From Codonopsis lanceolata (Eukaryota; Streptophyta; Magnoliopsida; Asterales; Campanulaceae): a stretch of 64,000 bases of DNA. Location of the stretch: the NCBI GenBank assembly GCA_013146195.2, contig CM028378.1:37286182-37350181 (forward strand). The letters are read 5' to 3'. Shown here piece by piece: positions 46,169 to 58,350 of this stretch (within the stretch, counting starts at the first letter, position 1; each line of letters starts with the position of its first letter). A program made the translations under genes and the position numbers. Below the pieces are notes generated by a model, which was not told the origin of the DNA, searched no databases, and saw only the letters and a program-made list of their open reading frames with translations.

Positions 46169-49100
46169 ATGAATCCCGTCTCTGCCCTCTCCGCGTTTAC
46201 CTCGAGCGAAACTTCTTCCTCATCTTCGCCAAGCTCTTCGACTGCCTTTCAACGAAGTATGAGGACGAAGCATGTTAGCCCGGAACCAGCGTATGCTCGA
46301 TCTCCGACGACCAAAAGATTATACTCGCAAACCGACGGCGCTTGGTCGCTGGTGAAGCCGAGCCAAGCGCAGATATTACTGGTCAATGGCGGTTATCGTA
46401 TGGAGGGTCTACCTGTCCTCTCCGACGAAAAGTATGCCAGTGAAGACATTCCAGCTGGGGCACCTATGCTTGTGTGCGCAGACACGACCAAGGCCCTGAG
46501 GTACCTTTTCAATCAGTATTATCGAGAAATAGTCGCCAAGGAAGTAGTTGAGGCGAACAAGGTCCTCGCTGCCGAAAAACGAGGGGAGAGCTCTTCGGCT
46601 GCTGCCCCAGTTGAAGAAGTTTCAGCGGAGGCCGACGATGCTCCTGCTCGCAGGATACTGAAGGAATGGAGGAACAATGTATATCCTGTCGATGTAGACA
46701 GCTGGGACGAGCAATATAATCATAGTCGGAAAAGATTCCGGGGATCCGCCCCCCACAATTTGATTGGTATGGACGATTTGAGAGCTAGGACAGATAGGGT
46801 AGGTTTATATATTTCTTTCTTTGAAGCTGGTCTCCGACTGCCCCTCGACCCTCTTCTGTGCGAGCTTCTGGAAGAGGCGGGTGCTCACCCCCTCGACCTT
46901 TCCTTAAATCTGGTTCGGTACCTAATTTCTTTTGCTGCATGTGTTCGAATGCTCGGGTTTGGCCAATGACACTTTTCAAAACTTATTTTGCGGTGATGAA
47001 GTCTCGGCGTCTCCAAAAGCACCATAACCGAGGAATAAATCTGTTCGCAAGCCTCAGGAAAACGGACACCTTTGGGGACGAGAAAGTCCTTTTGGTAGCG
47101 GTATGGGTGGAATTTCGGTACCTCGCGCCCACGAAAATTAAGTCACTCTCCCCGGTTGGGACTTTGGATGAGTATGAAGAATCTGCTCGAAAAGCTATCG
47201 AGGATTTTCTCGGAGTGAGAGGGACGGGACCTGCCCGAGTATTTAATTGGAGTTCTATCAGCGAGGACGAGGCCCTTTTGAGGATGGTCGGAATGACGAC
47301 CAAGAGGTTTGAGGGACTGGTCATCCGATGCGAGGTCCCTGAATACATCCAATATCCAGGATGGTCGATGCACGAGGGTAACAAATTTCAACTAGACTGC
47401 CCTCGATGCAAAGACAATACCTTCGACCTTGAAGGCTGTGGAAGTATATACCATTGCTTCATTGCTTTTTATTGACCTTTGTTTTCTGATTTTTCCTTAT
47501 CAATTCTGTGCTCGTTCTAATTTATTCCTTCATTTGTTTCAGATATGCTCGACATAGACGAACTTACGGGCAAGTCGGCTAGGCGAGATCAAGGGGTGAC
47601 TCGTCGACAAATTCTGAAAAATGCAAAAGCCGATCCCGAGAAAGCCTACCCGTTGCCAACTGACGAGCAGGGGACTGGGTCTTCGACTGCTCCTTCCACA
47701 ACGACTCCCCGCCGAGCACCAACCAGGGTTAATCCCCGGGGAAGAAGTAAACCCCGGCCCCAGCCAAGAAGATTCCTGAGCCCGCCGTTCCTACTCCCGC
47801 TGTACAGCCCGCCTCCACTGAAAGTGCTCCCGCCCCTCCCCAAAAGAAAAGACGGTTGATCGTGGATGCTTTTGAGGAGGAAAAGCAAAGTGTGGAAGAA
47901 GGGTCTGCCCGCCCCCCTGTCGGGAAAAAATCGAAGGGTAAAGTCGTGTGTTCGTCGACCAGCGAGGAGACAGTCCCGTGGCTCAGGGATGACTTTGTGG
48001 GCCCGACCACCCGAGCGGCTGGGATCCAGCTCGCTAAGGACTTTACAGATATCCCCGTCCTTCAAAATTTTGACGTTTGTCGTCGGGACTCTCCTATGGC
48101 AAGGTGGTTGTTCGAGCTCAAGTTGGGGATATGGTCGGGATCGCCAACTCCTTGCCTCCCGCTGAGGCCATGGGACGTATTGGGCTATGCGTAAGCGAGG
48201 TAGATTCTTTGCCTTTTTCCTTCTTTTTTGTTTTTTGTTGAATGTATTTATTACTTACACATTTTGTTGTTTGTAGCTTTGTTCGTTTGTATCCTCGCTG
48301 TCCACTCGAGCCAACCATTCTGCCATCGAAGCCCAGAAGCTAAAGACTCAAGCTCAGGCCGATCAAGATGAGATCGAGCTCCTGCAAGGTCAGTTGGCCT
48401 CCCTAGAGAGCGAACGTGCCAAAGGAGCGACCCAACTTAAAGAGTCTTCGGCCAAGATGGCCCGTTTGAATGAAGCCAAGGATCTGGCCGAGGCTCGTGC
48501 CAGTGTTGCGGAGAAGAGGGCCAATGATGCCGCGGAAAAGGCCAAACAGACTGAGGCGAAGACTGCCCAGGCCGAGCAAGAACTAGCCGAGCTGAGGGCC
48601 AAGGTTGCCAATTTCGAGGAGGCGAAGGCCGCAACTTTCAAATCTTTCGAGGGGACTGAAGTTTTCAACAAGGAAATCGTCGTTTACTACGAGCGGGGAG
48701 TACGGCATATGCTTCGAGTGGCCGCTGCTTCGGGGATGAGTCTCGGTACCATAATCGAGTGGGGCAGTGAAAATTTTATCGGCAAGGCTGCTCGGGATGG
48801 CCATGAGATGATTCCTTTTACAGAAGAAGAGCTAGAGATGTTGCGGAAGGATGCTAGATTCGACTTGGAGGAATGGGTGCCACCCACCCCCTGGTCGCTG
48901 GATGTCATGGCCCTTACGAAGGCCGTGGAGCAGGGCGAGGAGGTGGACTTCGACCCGGAACTGAAACTAAGACAATTTATGGGTGAAGGCGAACACTCCA
49001 ACCGAGCTGAATTCGAAATTGCATCCATGGCCGCCGAACAACATGGTCTTCCCTCTCCCGCTCGTGAAAACGAGGTCGTCAATCTCCCGAATAATTTTTT

Positions 49101-49221
49101 CCTCTTCCTCGTTGCGTCGAGTAGTTCCTGGCGATTGTGCCACTATTCAGAACAATTTTTTATTTTGTCCTTTAAACAATTTTTGTTGCTCATCTTGGTC
49201 GGTTTAAAACGAGCTATCTGA
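46169..49221 (+). pseudogene. Antisense additional gene of the Tat element (Transposase_28-like, coiled coil)
   Basis: The frame opens at 46169 with a Ser-rich start, then a globular part ending FEAGLRLPLDPLLCELLEE, the signature of the Pfam family called Transposase_28 ('putative gypsy-type transposon'). A one-base shift near 46965 separates it from the continuation MTLFKTYFAV. An intron with GT..TTTCAG lies at 47444-47542 and keeps the frame. After it come a Pro/Ala-rich basic region (broken by a stop or shift near 47750) and a second probable intron (about 48199-48277). A long coiled coil follows (48310-48640, heptads rich in Ala, Glu, Lys), with a C-terminal acidic region. Such antisense genes (gene 23 of Grande, extra ORFs of Retand) are known but their role is not. 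At least three frame lesions make this copy inactive. Confidence 0.75.
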
Positions 49222-49733
49222 ATGTGGTTCGAATTTCAAATACTTGTCATTTTTTTTGCTTTATTTGTAGTAGCTGTTCTCGCGCACCGAGGACAGTCAA
49301 AGATTAGCATTTTTGCTATATGTATACGTATTTTGGATAGTCACTTTTTCCCTCATTAATTATCCTCGGAACTCTCTTACCTCCGTACGAGGATGGGAAT
49401 GAGCACTTGGCTCATTTGTCATTTTTGATGGCCTTCCTCGTGTACCGAGGATAAGGTCTTTTTCCCACCTCCATACGAGGATGGGAATGAGCGCTTGGCT
49501 CATTTATCATTTTTGATGGCCTTCCTCGTGTACCGAGGATGAGGTCTTTTTCCCACCTCCGTACGAGGATGGGAATGAGCGCTTGGCTCATTTATCATTT
49601 TCGATGGCCTTCCTCGTTTACCGAGGATAAGGTCCTATTCCATCTCCGTTCGAGAATGAAAATAGGTAAGAACACTAGTTTTCAGGAAAAAGACTTGTCA
49701 TTCATTAAACTTGTAATCCTTACAAAAGTTACA
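49222..49733. repeat. 88-bp tandem repeats between antisense gene and pol
   Basis: Three full units start at 49381, 49469 and 49557 and a partial one at 49644. The period is 88, 88 and 87 bp, and the consensus contains 'gaggatgggaatgagc' and 'ctcgtgtaccgaggat'. Units differ by a few bases. The array lies in the element's 3' untranslated region, where Retand-like elements also carry tandem repeats. Confidence 0.9.
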
Positions 49734-50770
49734 TCAACGATAATACGCCTTGAGATGATCTGCATGCCAAGGATTCTTAAAAGGTGTACCATCTAGCTCG
49801 GCCAACCTGTAGGTTCCTTCTTTCACAATGCTAGTTACTCTGAATGGACCTTCCCAATTTGGAGACAGCTTATTTCTTCCCATCTTTCTGCATGTCGCTT
49901 CAATCTTTCTTAAAACCAAATCTCCAACTAGGAAAGCTCTTAATTTAACTTTTTTGTCGTGGTGGATCTTTGTGAGCTTTTTGTAATTGATCATCCTGAG
50001 TCGGGCTTCTAGTCGCCTTTCTTCAAGGTTATCCAGATCAAGCTATCTAGATAAGTCATTTTGTTGTTGATCGAAGAAGGTAACCCGAATGGTAGGAAGA
50101 GCTAGCTCGACTGGTGTCATTGCTTCTGAGCCATATGTTAGTGCAAATAGGGTTTCACCAGTAGATCCTCGTATCGATGTTCTAATTCCCCATAACACAA
50201 TTGGTAACTGTTCTAACCAGCTTCCCTTTTTCTCATCTAAATTTCGCTTCAAGGCGTGCATGATCTTCTTGTTCTGCCTGCGCCTAACCATTGCCACGTG
50301 GGTGATGCTACCAGGAAGACATCCTGTGTTTAACATTCGAGTCGATCACAATTTCGCGGTAAATATTTTGGAAAATTGAGTACCATGGTCGGGAAGGCGA
50401 TCATCAGAGGAAGTCGAAGCGACGAAAAATTTGCTCGTAGATAAATCGATTGCTTGATCCTTCGGTTATGCTAGCAAGTGGCTTTGCTTCTATCCATTTG
50501 GTGAAGTAGTCAACGGCCACTATCACATATTCGCACCCATATTTTGCTTTGGGAAAGGGACGATAAGTCGATCGATTCCCCACATGTCGAAGGGCCATGT
50601 CTTTGCGATCTGGGAGTTTGTAAGACCGAGGGTAGTCGCGGAATGTTTGCATATCTTTGGCATTTGTCACACTTTCTTAACATATTCTGCGCATCTCTTC
50701 TCATGCTCGGCCAATAATAGCCATGGAAATTCATCTTGTCCGACAGGTCTTCGGTCGAGGTGTCCCCCAC
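49734..50770 (-). pseudogene. Integrase of the Tat element
   Basis: The N-terminal zinc-binding part reads HGYYWPSMRRDAQNML with the downstream CDKCQRYA pair (about 50725-50650). The catalytic core is seen as VAVDYFTKWIEAKPL (about 50535) and as WLEQLPIVLWGIRTS with TGETLFALTYGSEA further on (50240-50120). The C-terminal domain (49994-49734) reads GDLVLRK...PNWEGPFRV and ends HADHLKAYYR. The parts lie in three frames, so shifts separate them. It would insert the DNA copy into the host chromosome if intact. Confidence 0.85.
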
Positions 50771-50903
50771 TCGCCCTCATGCACCTCGGCCAGCGGACGA
50801 TCAGCGTTTATTGTCTTGGTCGTATGCATCGAATGAGAGGTTTGGTATTTGATCGCTTGTAAAGCATGCTTCCAACAACCAAGTATCTGCGCTCGGTTTT
50901 CGA

Positions 50904-51450
50904 TTATTTGGGCTTCGTTTTTCCCTTACGGTAGAGTGCCTGTTCATTAATGTAATCCTTTATGTCGTCGATCCAACATCTTGGAGTTTCGGCGACCATA
51001 ATTTCTTCATTAAATAGCGATGGCTGGGATATTGAGGAACATAAGCTCAATGTTGGGAGGAACTCCTCGGCCTCAGAGGATGCAATCTTGGAGAGATGAT
51101 CAGCCCGGGAATTTCCCTCTATTAGGATCTGTTCCAACTCCCAATATCTAAAAAGTGTCAACAATTTTTGTGCCAATTCTTTGGTACTTGGCTATCTTGG
51201 GTGATTTGCTTCGTATTCGCCCGGTATTTGCTTTACCACCTGGGAATCGTAAATTACTATATCTTGACCCACAAGGCTAGTGCGAGCTCGATTCAGCGAT
51301 CGGGGCTTCATATTCGGCGATTGTTGGATGTCTTGGCTGGAATCTTAAAGCCATGTCTACCTCTCACGAATCCGGAATATTCAACGAAAGTCGAGAGTCC
51401 CACTCTCTGCTCCTGAGATCCATCCACGAACAAGGTCCATATGAAAGAGG
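50904..51450 (-). pseudogene. Second (archaeal-type) RNase H of the Tat element
   Basis: A start of the LFVDGSQEQ type is recognisable at about 51430 and the end at 51176-50904 reads YWELEQILIEGNSRADHLSKIASS, the conserved tail of the extra RNase H that only Tat-lineage elements carry. The part between is broken by stops. Confidence 0.75.
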
Positions 51451-51639
51451 CCTTGTTTTTGATTGCTCACCGGATGTGTCGCTTTTGTGGTCCGAGGTGA
51501 TTCCTCGAGCATTTTCTTGCTCGCCTCAGGTAAGTGAGCAGTTTCGGCAATAAAGTCGGCCAAGACACGTGCTCGGATCGTTTTTACGGCCTCATAGCGA
51601 TGCCATACCCGGAAAGCTCTCTTGACCATTTCAACATTA

Positions 51640-52953
51640 CGCCCACCATGTCGGGTTTATGCATGATTTTCCTCGAAAAGGAAAATCGTGTATCTATGAT
51701 CGAGTGCGCCTGGAAGTAAGCTTTTAGTTTCCGCGCAGCGATGATCAAAGCGAGGACCAATTTTTCAACCTCTAAGTATCTCCCTTCAACGTCTGTCAGT
51801 GCATGGGAAACATAATAGATCGGCCTTTACGGATGTTATCTTCTTCTCTAACCAAGGCTGCGGCCATTGAATCGATGCGGCGAGATAAATGTATAGCTTC
51901 TCCTGGTATTGGGATCTTGAGGAGTGGTGGTCGGCCTAGATACTCCTGAGTTCTTCAAAAGCTTTCGTGCAATCCTTTGTCCACTCAAATTTTTTGCCTC
52001 CTTTCAAAACCTTAAAGAAAGGCAAGCTCTTTTCAGCTGATTTGGCGATGAAGCGACTGAGAGCAGTGATCCGACCATTAAGCTGTTGGACATATTTAAT
52101 CGAGGATGGCACGTCCATGGTCGTCAAGGCTTTTATCTTCTCTGGATTGGCCTCAATTCCTCTCTCATTCACCATGTAGCCGAGGAACTTTCCTTCTGTC
52201 ACTCCGAATGCACATTTGGCCGGGTTGAGCTTCATTTTGTTTTTCGTAGATTCGAGAAAGTTTCTCGCAAATCTTTAGCATGGTCGAATGCGTTTTGATA
52301 ACCATGTCATCAATGTAGGCTTCCACATTTACGCTGATCCCGAACACTTTATTCACCATTCTCGACGGTATGTAGCCCGCGTTCTTGAGGCCAAAAGGCA
52401 TCATTGTGTAACAATACAATCCCCATTTGCTCGGAATCGTTGTATGTATGCAGTCGCCAACCACATTCTTGATTTGATGATATCCTGAATATGCATCTAC
52501 AAAGCGAGAATTTTGTGCCCGATATGGAGTCCACAAGTTGGTCGATTCTGGGTAATGGATACCAATCTTTTGGGCAAGCTTTATTTAGATCAGTAAAGTC
52601 TACACACATTCGCCATTTCCCAGTTATTTTCTTCACCATGACTACATTTGCAATCCAGGTTGCATATAAGACTTCTTTAATAATCTTAGCTTTCAACAAT
52701 TTCGACACTTCTTCCTTTATAGTTGTCTGCTTTTCTGAGGAAAAAATCGTGCCTTTTGTTGTATGGGGATGAAGTCTGGGTCGATGCTCAACCGGTGCAT
52801 AGCGATATCTTCGTTAATTCCCTCCATATCCTCGATCCTCCATGCGAACACATCCAAGCTTTCTTTTAGTAGCTTGATGATCGCTGCTCGCTCCTCCTTG
52901 GGGATTTCCCTTCCTACTCGGACCTTCTGCTCGGGGAAATCAAGGTTGATCAC
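51640..52953 (-). pseudogene. Reverse transcriptase and first RNase H of the Tat element
   Basis: The order is: LLKESLDVFAW start (52953), KITGKWRMCVDFTDLNKACPKD (about 52640), FVDAYSGYHQI (about 52510), MMPFGLKNAG, the catalytic YIDDMVIKT (about 52310), KCAFGVTEGKFLGYMV (52210) and an RNase H part with YVSHALTDVEGRYLEVEKL (about 51800). Frame shifts occur near 52710, 52500, 52240 and 51935. The catalytic Asp pair is intact in sequence, but no continuous protein exists. Confidence 0.88.
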
Positions 52954-53169
52954 AATTTCATCTAAATCGTCGTTAGGCTCGATGGCTGGTTGATGATCAA
53001 TATCCAGATGCTTTCAATGGTGATTACTTTGGTGACAGCCGGGTCTTTTGTATGCCTACTTGGTAGTCAATGTGCCGACCGAGGATCTTTGACTTTCCCC
53101 CCTTTTGAGCGGTGGCGTTCCCGGCTCGCCATGAAAAATGGCATTGTGGCGTTGGCTCGCTTTAACTGC

Positions 53170-53763
53170 TAGGCTTGAGTTGGTTCAGGAAATGTTGGTA
53201 TCATTTCCCCTTCTGTTTCTCGACTTCTTTTGGTCGATCTACTGATTTCGACCACCTCTCCCTCAAGCATAGAAATTACGACCTTTTCTTTGTGGGTTTT
53301 TTCCTTATAAATATATTCCAAGGTACTCGACGCATCATTCAGAATCATTCCAATTCCTTTCTCCGCAGGGTATTTGACTCTTTGGTGAGCCATGGATGCG
53401 ACCATTTGAAATTTTGTTTGGGAGGGTGAGCCGAGTATGGCGTTGTATGGGGACGGTAGGTCGAGTACTAGAAAGTCAACCTCCTCCGTTCGAGGAGTAT
53501 TGGTTTCTTCCCCGAGGATTACCGAGAGCGTGATGATTCCTTTTACCGCGACTTTATGCCCGGTAAAACCCTCTAGCTAATATCTTTGCTTTCGATGCGA
53601 GGTGGGCGATCCCCAACCTCATTTCCTTGAAGCATGCATAGTATAGGATATCCCTTCCTGCCCTTGTGTCTATGAGCACTCGCTTCACCTCGCTATTGTG
53701 AATCCTTACTCGAAGGGTCAAGGGTTGTTGGCGAGCAGTTTCACTGGTGGCTAGCTCGTCTGG
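53170..53763 (-). pseudogene. Protease region of the Tat element
   Basis: A 'YNAILGSPSQTKFQMVASMAH' type segment is recognisable around 53440-53385, the conserved end of the gypsy protease, followed by VKYPAEKGIG. The catalytic DTG-type motif could not be placed with confidence because of stops and shifts around 53500-53700. Confidence 0.65.
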
Positions 53764-55171
53764 CTAGAAAGTGATTCCTCTCGCTTCATTCGATCGTGGC
53801 ATCATGTGAACCACATGTTTCAGGTTGTAGATCATGTTTTTCAGTTGGGTTCCGCTCGGCGGTGCTTCCCTGATGGTATTAATCACGTTCCTCGGTCCTC
53901 CATTATCTGGTCGAGGATTCGGATGTCTCTCTGGCTCTCTCGGCCTTTCTTGCTGGTCATTTCTTCGCTCAAACCTCCTGAGCTCGCCTTTATCTATTAA
54001 TTTTTGGATGGCCTTCTTTAAGTTGATGCAGTCCTCGGTCGTATGCCCAATGTCCTTGTGGTAGGCACATCGTTTGTTGGGGTTGCGAGGATACCGGGTT
54101 TCTTTCAGCGGCCATGGCCTGTCGATCTTGTCCTGGTCAAGCAGGACGTTCATTATATGCTCATGGCTAGCTGTGAGTGGTGTCCAGTCAACGTGGTCCC
54201 ACACATTCTTTCCTCGATTATCTTCTTCCTTGCGGCCAGACCCTCGATCCCCTTTGTTCGAGTGGTCTTGGGTCCGATGCCCTCCATCGTGCTCTTTTTT
54301 CTTTCCCTCTTTCTTCTCATTTCCTTCCTTCTTCGCCTCTTCGGTATTGATTACCCGAATTGCATGAGCATACATTTCTCCGACCGAAGTTTGATCGCGT
54401 AGCATCATTTCTTGCCTCATAAGTCCCTGTTGTAAGCCGGAGATGAAGCACGTCTTAAGGATTCCTCAGAAATATGGTATCGGTCCACCATGGCCATGAA
54501 CCTATCCATGTAGAATTGATTGGACTCATTTATCCGTTGTTGGATCCCACGGGTCGGTTTGTTTCTTCATTTGGAGTCTGCCGAAGCGGCAGTTAACAAA
54601 CATCTGGTCGTCCCAACTTTCTCTTGAATCCGGGTAGCTTTGTATACCATTTGAGCCTTTCCTTTCAACGTTCACAAAAATCTTTCCCCAAGCATCCTCG
54701 TCCTCGGGGCAAGCGCATTCATCTTCACTTCAAAACTAGCCATGTGATCTATGGCATTGGTGAGATACTAGTATGGCTCGAAAAATAGGGATTTTTTGTC
54801 GGGAGGCGGCTTTCCTTATTCTTTCTGAAACGGACCATTCTTGGCGGCGGTAATAGCATAGGTTTTCCCTTTTCCATGGCTTCCAATCGGACCAGTAAAA
54901 ATTTGACCTCTGCTCGCTGACCATGGAAGGTTCTTGGTCGATCTTTGTACCTCGGTGATCGCGTTCCGACCACTCTTTGGGTACCCTGCACCTGATTGCT
55001 GAGAGTGGGTACAATGCCCGCATGTTCTAGTTTTGATCGCCTCTGTCCTCGGCCTAGATTCCCCTTCCTCGCTCTTTTCTCGCGTTCGCAGGGGCGTTTA
55101 GATTCATGGGGATAAGTTAGTCGGCTCTGAACGTTAGACTTGGGTTCTTGCTCGCTCGCTCTTTTCCCCAA
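53764..55171 (-). pseudogene. Gag of the Tat element
   Basis: The frame starts at 55171, is broken at about 54740 and again before 54420. The last open part (54420-53764, 218 codons) has a Lys/Glu/Arg-rich linker and then CAYHKDIGHTTEDCINLKK, the Cys-x2-His-like knuckle of Tat gag, followed by a typical LIDKGEL. It packages the RNA in active elements. The ATG lies only about 25 bp from the LTR fragment, so the leader and the primer-binding site have been deleted. Confidence 0.8.
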
Positions 55172-55583
55172 CCGGGATTTTGCGCTGGGTCGGGATCTTA
55201 AGTAAATCTTACCTTTCTTGAAGGGAAAGGTTTCCTTTTATAGTAGCTTAGATTTGGGGTCATGATTGGTATGAGGGTCCCTGATGGTGGGACTTGTTCA
55301 CAGTCGGTTCTTTGGCGGTTCTGAGTGGTCATCAGGTTGCGTGTGATATGCCAATTGTAGGCGGTTCAATGAGCCGATAAGATATAGTGGCTTGCATGGC
55401 TTGCCCGGCTAGTGTGGAGAAGGCACCTGGATACTATGTACAGGCTATGGGCTAAACTTTGTCTTGTCCCGGGAGAGTTGTCGGGTAGAAAGCATGAGTG
55501 CTTCGCCGCTTGTGGTGGATGTTTATTCATGATCGCCGATGGTGCTCGGAAGGTCGGTGGTCGCCGGTATTTGATCGGCTGGT

Positions 55584-58219
55584 GATCGATGTTTTATTTT
55601 ATCTATTTCCTTGCAAGTGGACAAGACTATTATAGAATAGACTCGGAAGCAAGGGTCGAACCCACAGAGACAAGTGATCACGAACAGTGCGATTATAGAT
55701 AGCAAATTATTAACCTAAGGGGGTTTTTATGTTTAATTCTACTCTAATCTACTAGTTATAGATGTTTAACTAATTAGACAGTAATAACATATATGAAGAT
55801 CTTATGGTGAGTGGAAATCTAGGATTCTGGGTTTCACTTATATCTCCTTTATGTTCAATTCATAAAAATGTCATTCAATGTCTTGGGCTCGTTCACTAAA
55901 AATAGATATAGTCGTTGAACAATTGGTTCGGCCTCCATCCCCGCATAAAATTCACCCATTCTATATCCTAAGCACATGAACTATCAATCTAGTTGTCACC
56001 TAGATTTATGATCTATCTGTCACCTAGATCATGTAAGAACCTGGTCCTAACTTATCACTCTCGTGCATCGATAGGTCCAATTTATTGTGTTGGTGAGCCA
56101 GTATACGACATATGCACTCGGTCATGCAGTTATCCGCACCTCTAAGCCTTTATTATTTGCGATTACATTCATTTGTTCAAAGCAAAATAATATAGGGGTT
56201 GATAAACAACACAATCAACAAGCATTGAATAGACATATATATATGAATCAAAACATAAATTCGATACAAGTTACCTCCCACCTCCTAGATTAGGGATGAT
56301 TTAGTTCATCATAGACGATGAAACGACACATGAAGATGATGGGAGACATGATTTGATCTTCAATACTTGAAATTACAAAACCTAACTATGTTATACAATC
56401 TAAAAGGCAAAACACACAACGGGCCACCCAACTTTGGACCATATTGCAATCCGGCCACCGAAAGTTTGGTTCATCTATTTTGGCCACCCAACTTTCGTTA
56501 CATTTAGCGAGCCCATTTTCTAACGTCCGTTAGAAAATGACGTTAACTTTTTCTGATTTCCCTATTTTGCCCCTATTATTACACAAACTGTGGACAGATC
56601 ACGGCCTTTTCTCCAATCAAACCCCCAGGTTAATAATTTCTCTACGATTCAAATATTCAATCCGAACGCTCACATTGTAGTTTCCCGACTAATGAATTCT
56701 TGATTTCCCATTTGAATTTTTGAGTTGACTCGGTGAGTCAAACCCACGATTTTGTGACTCGAAGAAAACAATATCATGGGGTATGGATTCATCTCATTCA
56801 CACGGAAGGGGTGGGGAGGTAATATGTCGTCGTCTCCATCGCATACAGGAGGTCGATCGATAAGGCGGCGAGAGATCGATCGAGGAGAGGGAATATGAGC
56901 GGTAAACATGATAGAGAAAAGCGTTCGATGCGTGACAGAGCAAGAGAGAAAAGGGAAAAATTGCTGGAGGCGGAGGAGCAGACACGGGGGTCGGAGACCG
57001 ACCGATCTTAAGCCGGGCGAATGGGTGTGAGAAACCGAGAGAGGAAGGAGGGCGCCGCCATGGATGAGCGCGATCAGTGGAGAATCGGAGAAGTGGCCGG
57101 CATGATTGTGGTTAAAGATGGAGAGAGAGCAGACTGAGGAGAGAGAATAAAGTGATCGATGAGCAGATTTCCGCCTTTGGTCAACAAATCTCCCTTCAAT
57201 GTTGCATCTTTGTTTCAGATCTGGCGAAGGTTGCAGTTTGTTTTTGTGGATCGGAGAGCTAGGGTAGGTGGGCTGTTTTAATCATGGTTGATTTTGAGGA
57301 AGGAGATTCTATGTATGCATTGTGCTGCGTGAGAGAAAATTCGGGCCCAGGCAAGGGAGTATTATCACTATTACTCTGGTTATAATAACAGGTCCTGGGA
57401 TGGCTTCTTTTTCGAAGGTTGGGAGACGCATTGTACAGATCTGATGCACAATAGCGAGGCTCACGGACTGAGACGCTGAGAGAGAGAGAGAACGAAAGGT
57501 TTGGTGATGTTGGGTTTGAAGATGAACACAAAGATGAACACAAATAGATTAACCGGATCTGTATTTCCAAGGGCAAAATAGGAATTTTACAAAAATTAAC
57601 GTCTTGGGCTAACGTCATCCAAAAAATGGGCTCGCTTTTGAGAAATGAAGTAGGGTGGCCAAAATAGATGAACCAAACTTTCGGTGGCCGGATTGCAATA
57701 TGGTCCAAAGTTGGGTGGCCCGTTTGTGTGTTTTGCCCAATCTAAAACTACCTAAAATCTATGTAAAGAGAGCTTCCAGCCGTCCTCCTTTTTCTTAGGC
57801 TCGGCACCTGACTTCTATATATACTCGGGAGTTGTGATTGGATCGAATGAGTGTGAAAATCCGAAAAGGTCGCGCCTACCTTGCGGTCGCGAGTCTTTGG
57901 ATACCTTGCGTCCGCATGAGTCTCCGATGGGTGGCTTTTGATTTCTTTGATTCTTGGCCGCCGGGACCGTCTTGCCTACCTTGCGGTCGCAGTGCGAGGC
58001 ACCTGCTGTCTGCAAGGTGTCCGATTGTGCTGATCTTTATTTTTCTTCAATTTTTCTCTTCCTTGTAATTTGCACTTAAAACCACGGAGTTTCGCGTATT
58101 TTCACAATAATCCTGAAACTTACAAAACTCACCGAAAACATATTTTAGTACTCAAAAGACTCGTGAAATAGCATAATTTAAGTCATAGAAGTATATAAAA
58201 TCGACGTATAAAATACATC
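55584..58219. mobile_element. 2.6-kb insertion in the 5' LTR
   Basis: Flanked by 'gatcggctggt' (55573-55583) and 'gatcagctggt' (58220-58230), an 11-bp direct repeat with one mismatch. The ends 'gatgttttattttat' (from about 55588) and the complement of 'gatgtattttatac' form short inverted repeats. The interior near 55640 reads 'gggtcgaacccacagagac', seen near other plant repeats. No coding sequence is recognised. The class is uncertain. It hosts the MULE at 56406. Confidence 0.6.
56406..57737. mobile_element. Non-autonomous MULE, 1.33 kb
   Basis: It starts GGCAAAACACACAACGGGCC and ends with the complement. The two arms are nearly identical for about 90 bp and similar for about 150 bp ('ccacccaactttggacc', 'ggttcatctattttggcc'). 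The perfect 10-bp duplication 'caatctaaaa' flanks it (56396-56405 and 57738-57747). This is the Mutator-like pattern. The interior has no transposase; a GC-richer part at 56800-57150 is gene-like in composition, but I recognise no protein. Confidence 0.88.
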
Positions 58220-58350
58220 GATCAGCTGGTTAATGGTCGTCGATGATGATTAACTGGTGGATGGTCCTCGGCATTTGGTGGGACCGGCCCAAGCCTGGCT
58301 GGAATCCATGTGGCCGTTCCACGTAAGGGGACCCAGGTCGGGTCCCTTCA

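Larger units (their letters stand above)
44571..58350 (-). mobile_element. Tat-lineage Ty3/gypsy retrotransposon, decayed, with nested insertions
   Basis: Reads from right to left: 5' LTR (55197-58350, broken), gag, protease, reverse transcriptase, RNase H, a second archaeal-type RNase H, integrase, a spacer with 88-bp repeats, an antisense additional gene, polypurine tract, 3' LTR (44571-45319). A second RNase H and an antisense gene downstream of integrase are features of the Tat group (Grande, Retand, Ogre). Every reading frame is broken, and the 5' LTR lost its end and the primer-binding site, so the copy is inactive. No convincing target-site duplication was found; the left end is uncertain within about 50 bp. 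Confidence 0.85.
55197..58350 (-). repeat. 5' LTR of the Tat element, truncated and interrupted
   Basis: Two pieces, 55197-55583 and 58231-58350, align in order with 44845-45319 of the other LTR. On the minus strand it starts TGAAGGGACCC at 58350. About 275 bp of its inner end are missing. The gap between the two pieces is the 2.6-kb insertion 55584-58219. Confidence 0.8.

Noticed and set aside
57259..57708. 149-codon minus-strand ORF in the MULE
   Set aside because: It overlaps the inverted arm of the transposon and has low-complexity Ser/Leu runs. No recognisable protein, so no capture is claimed.
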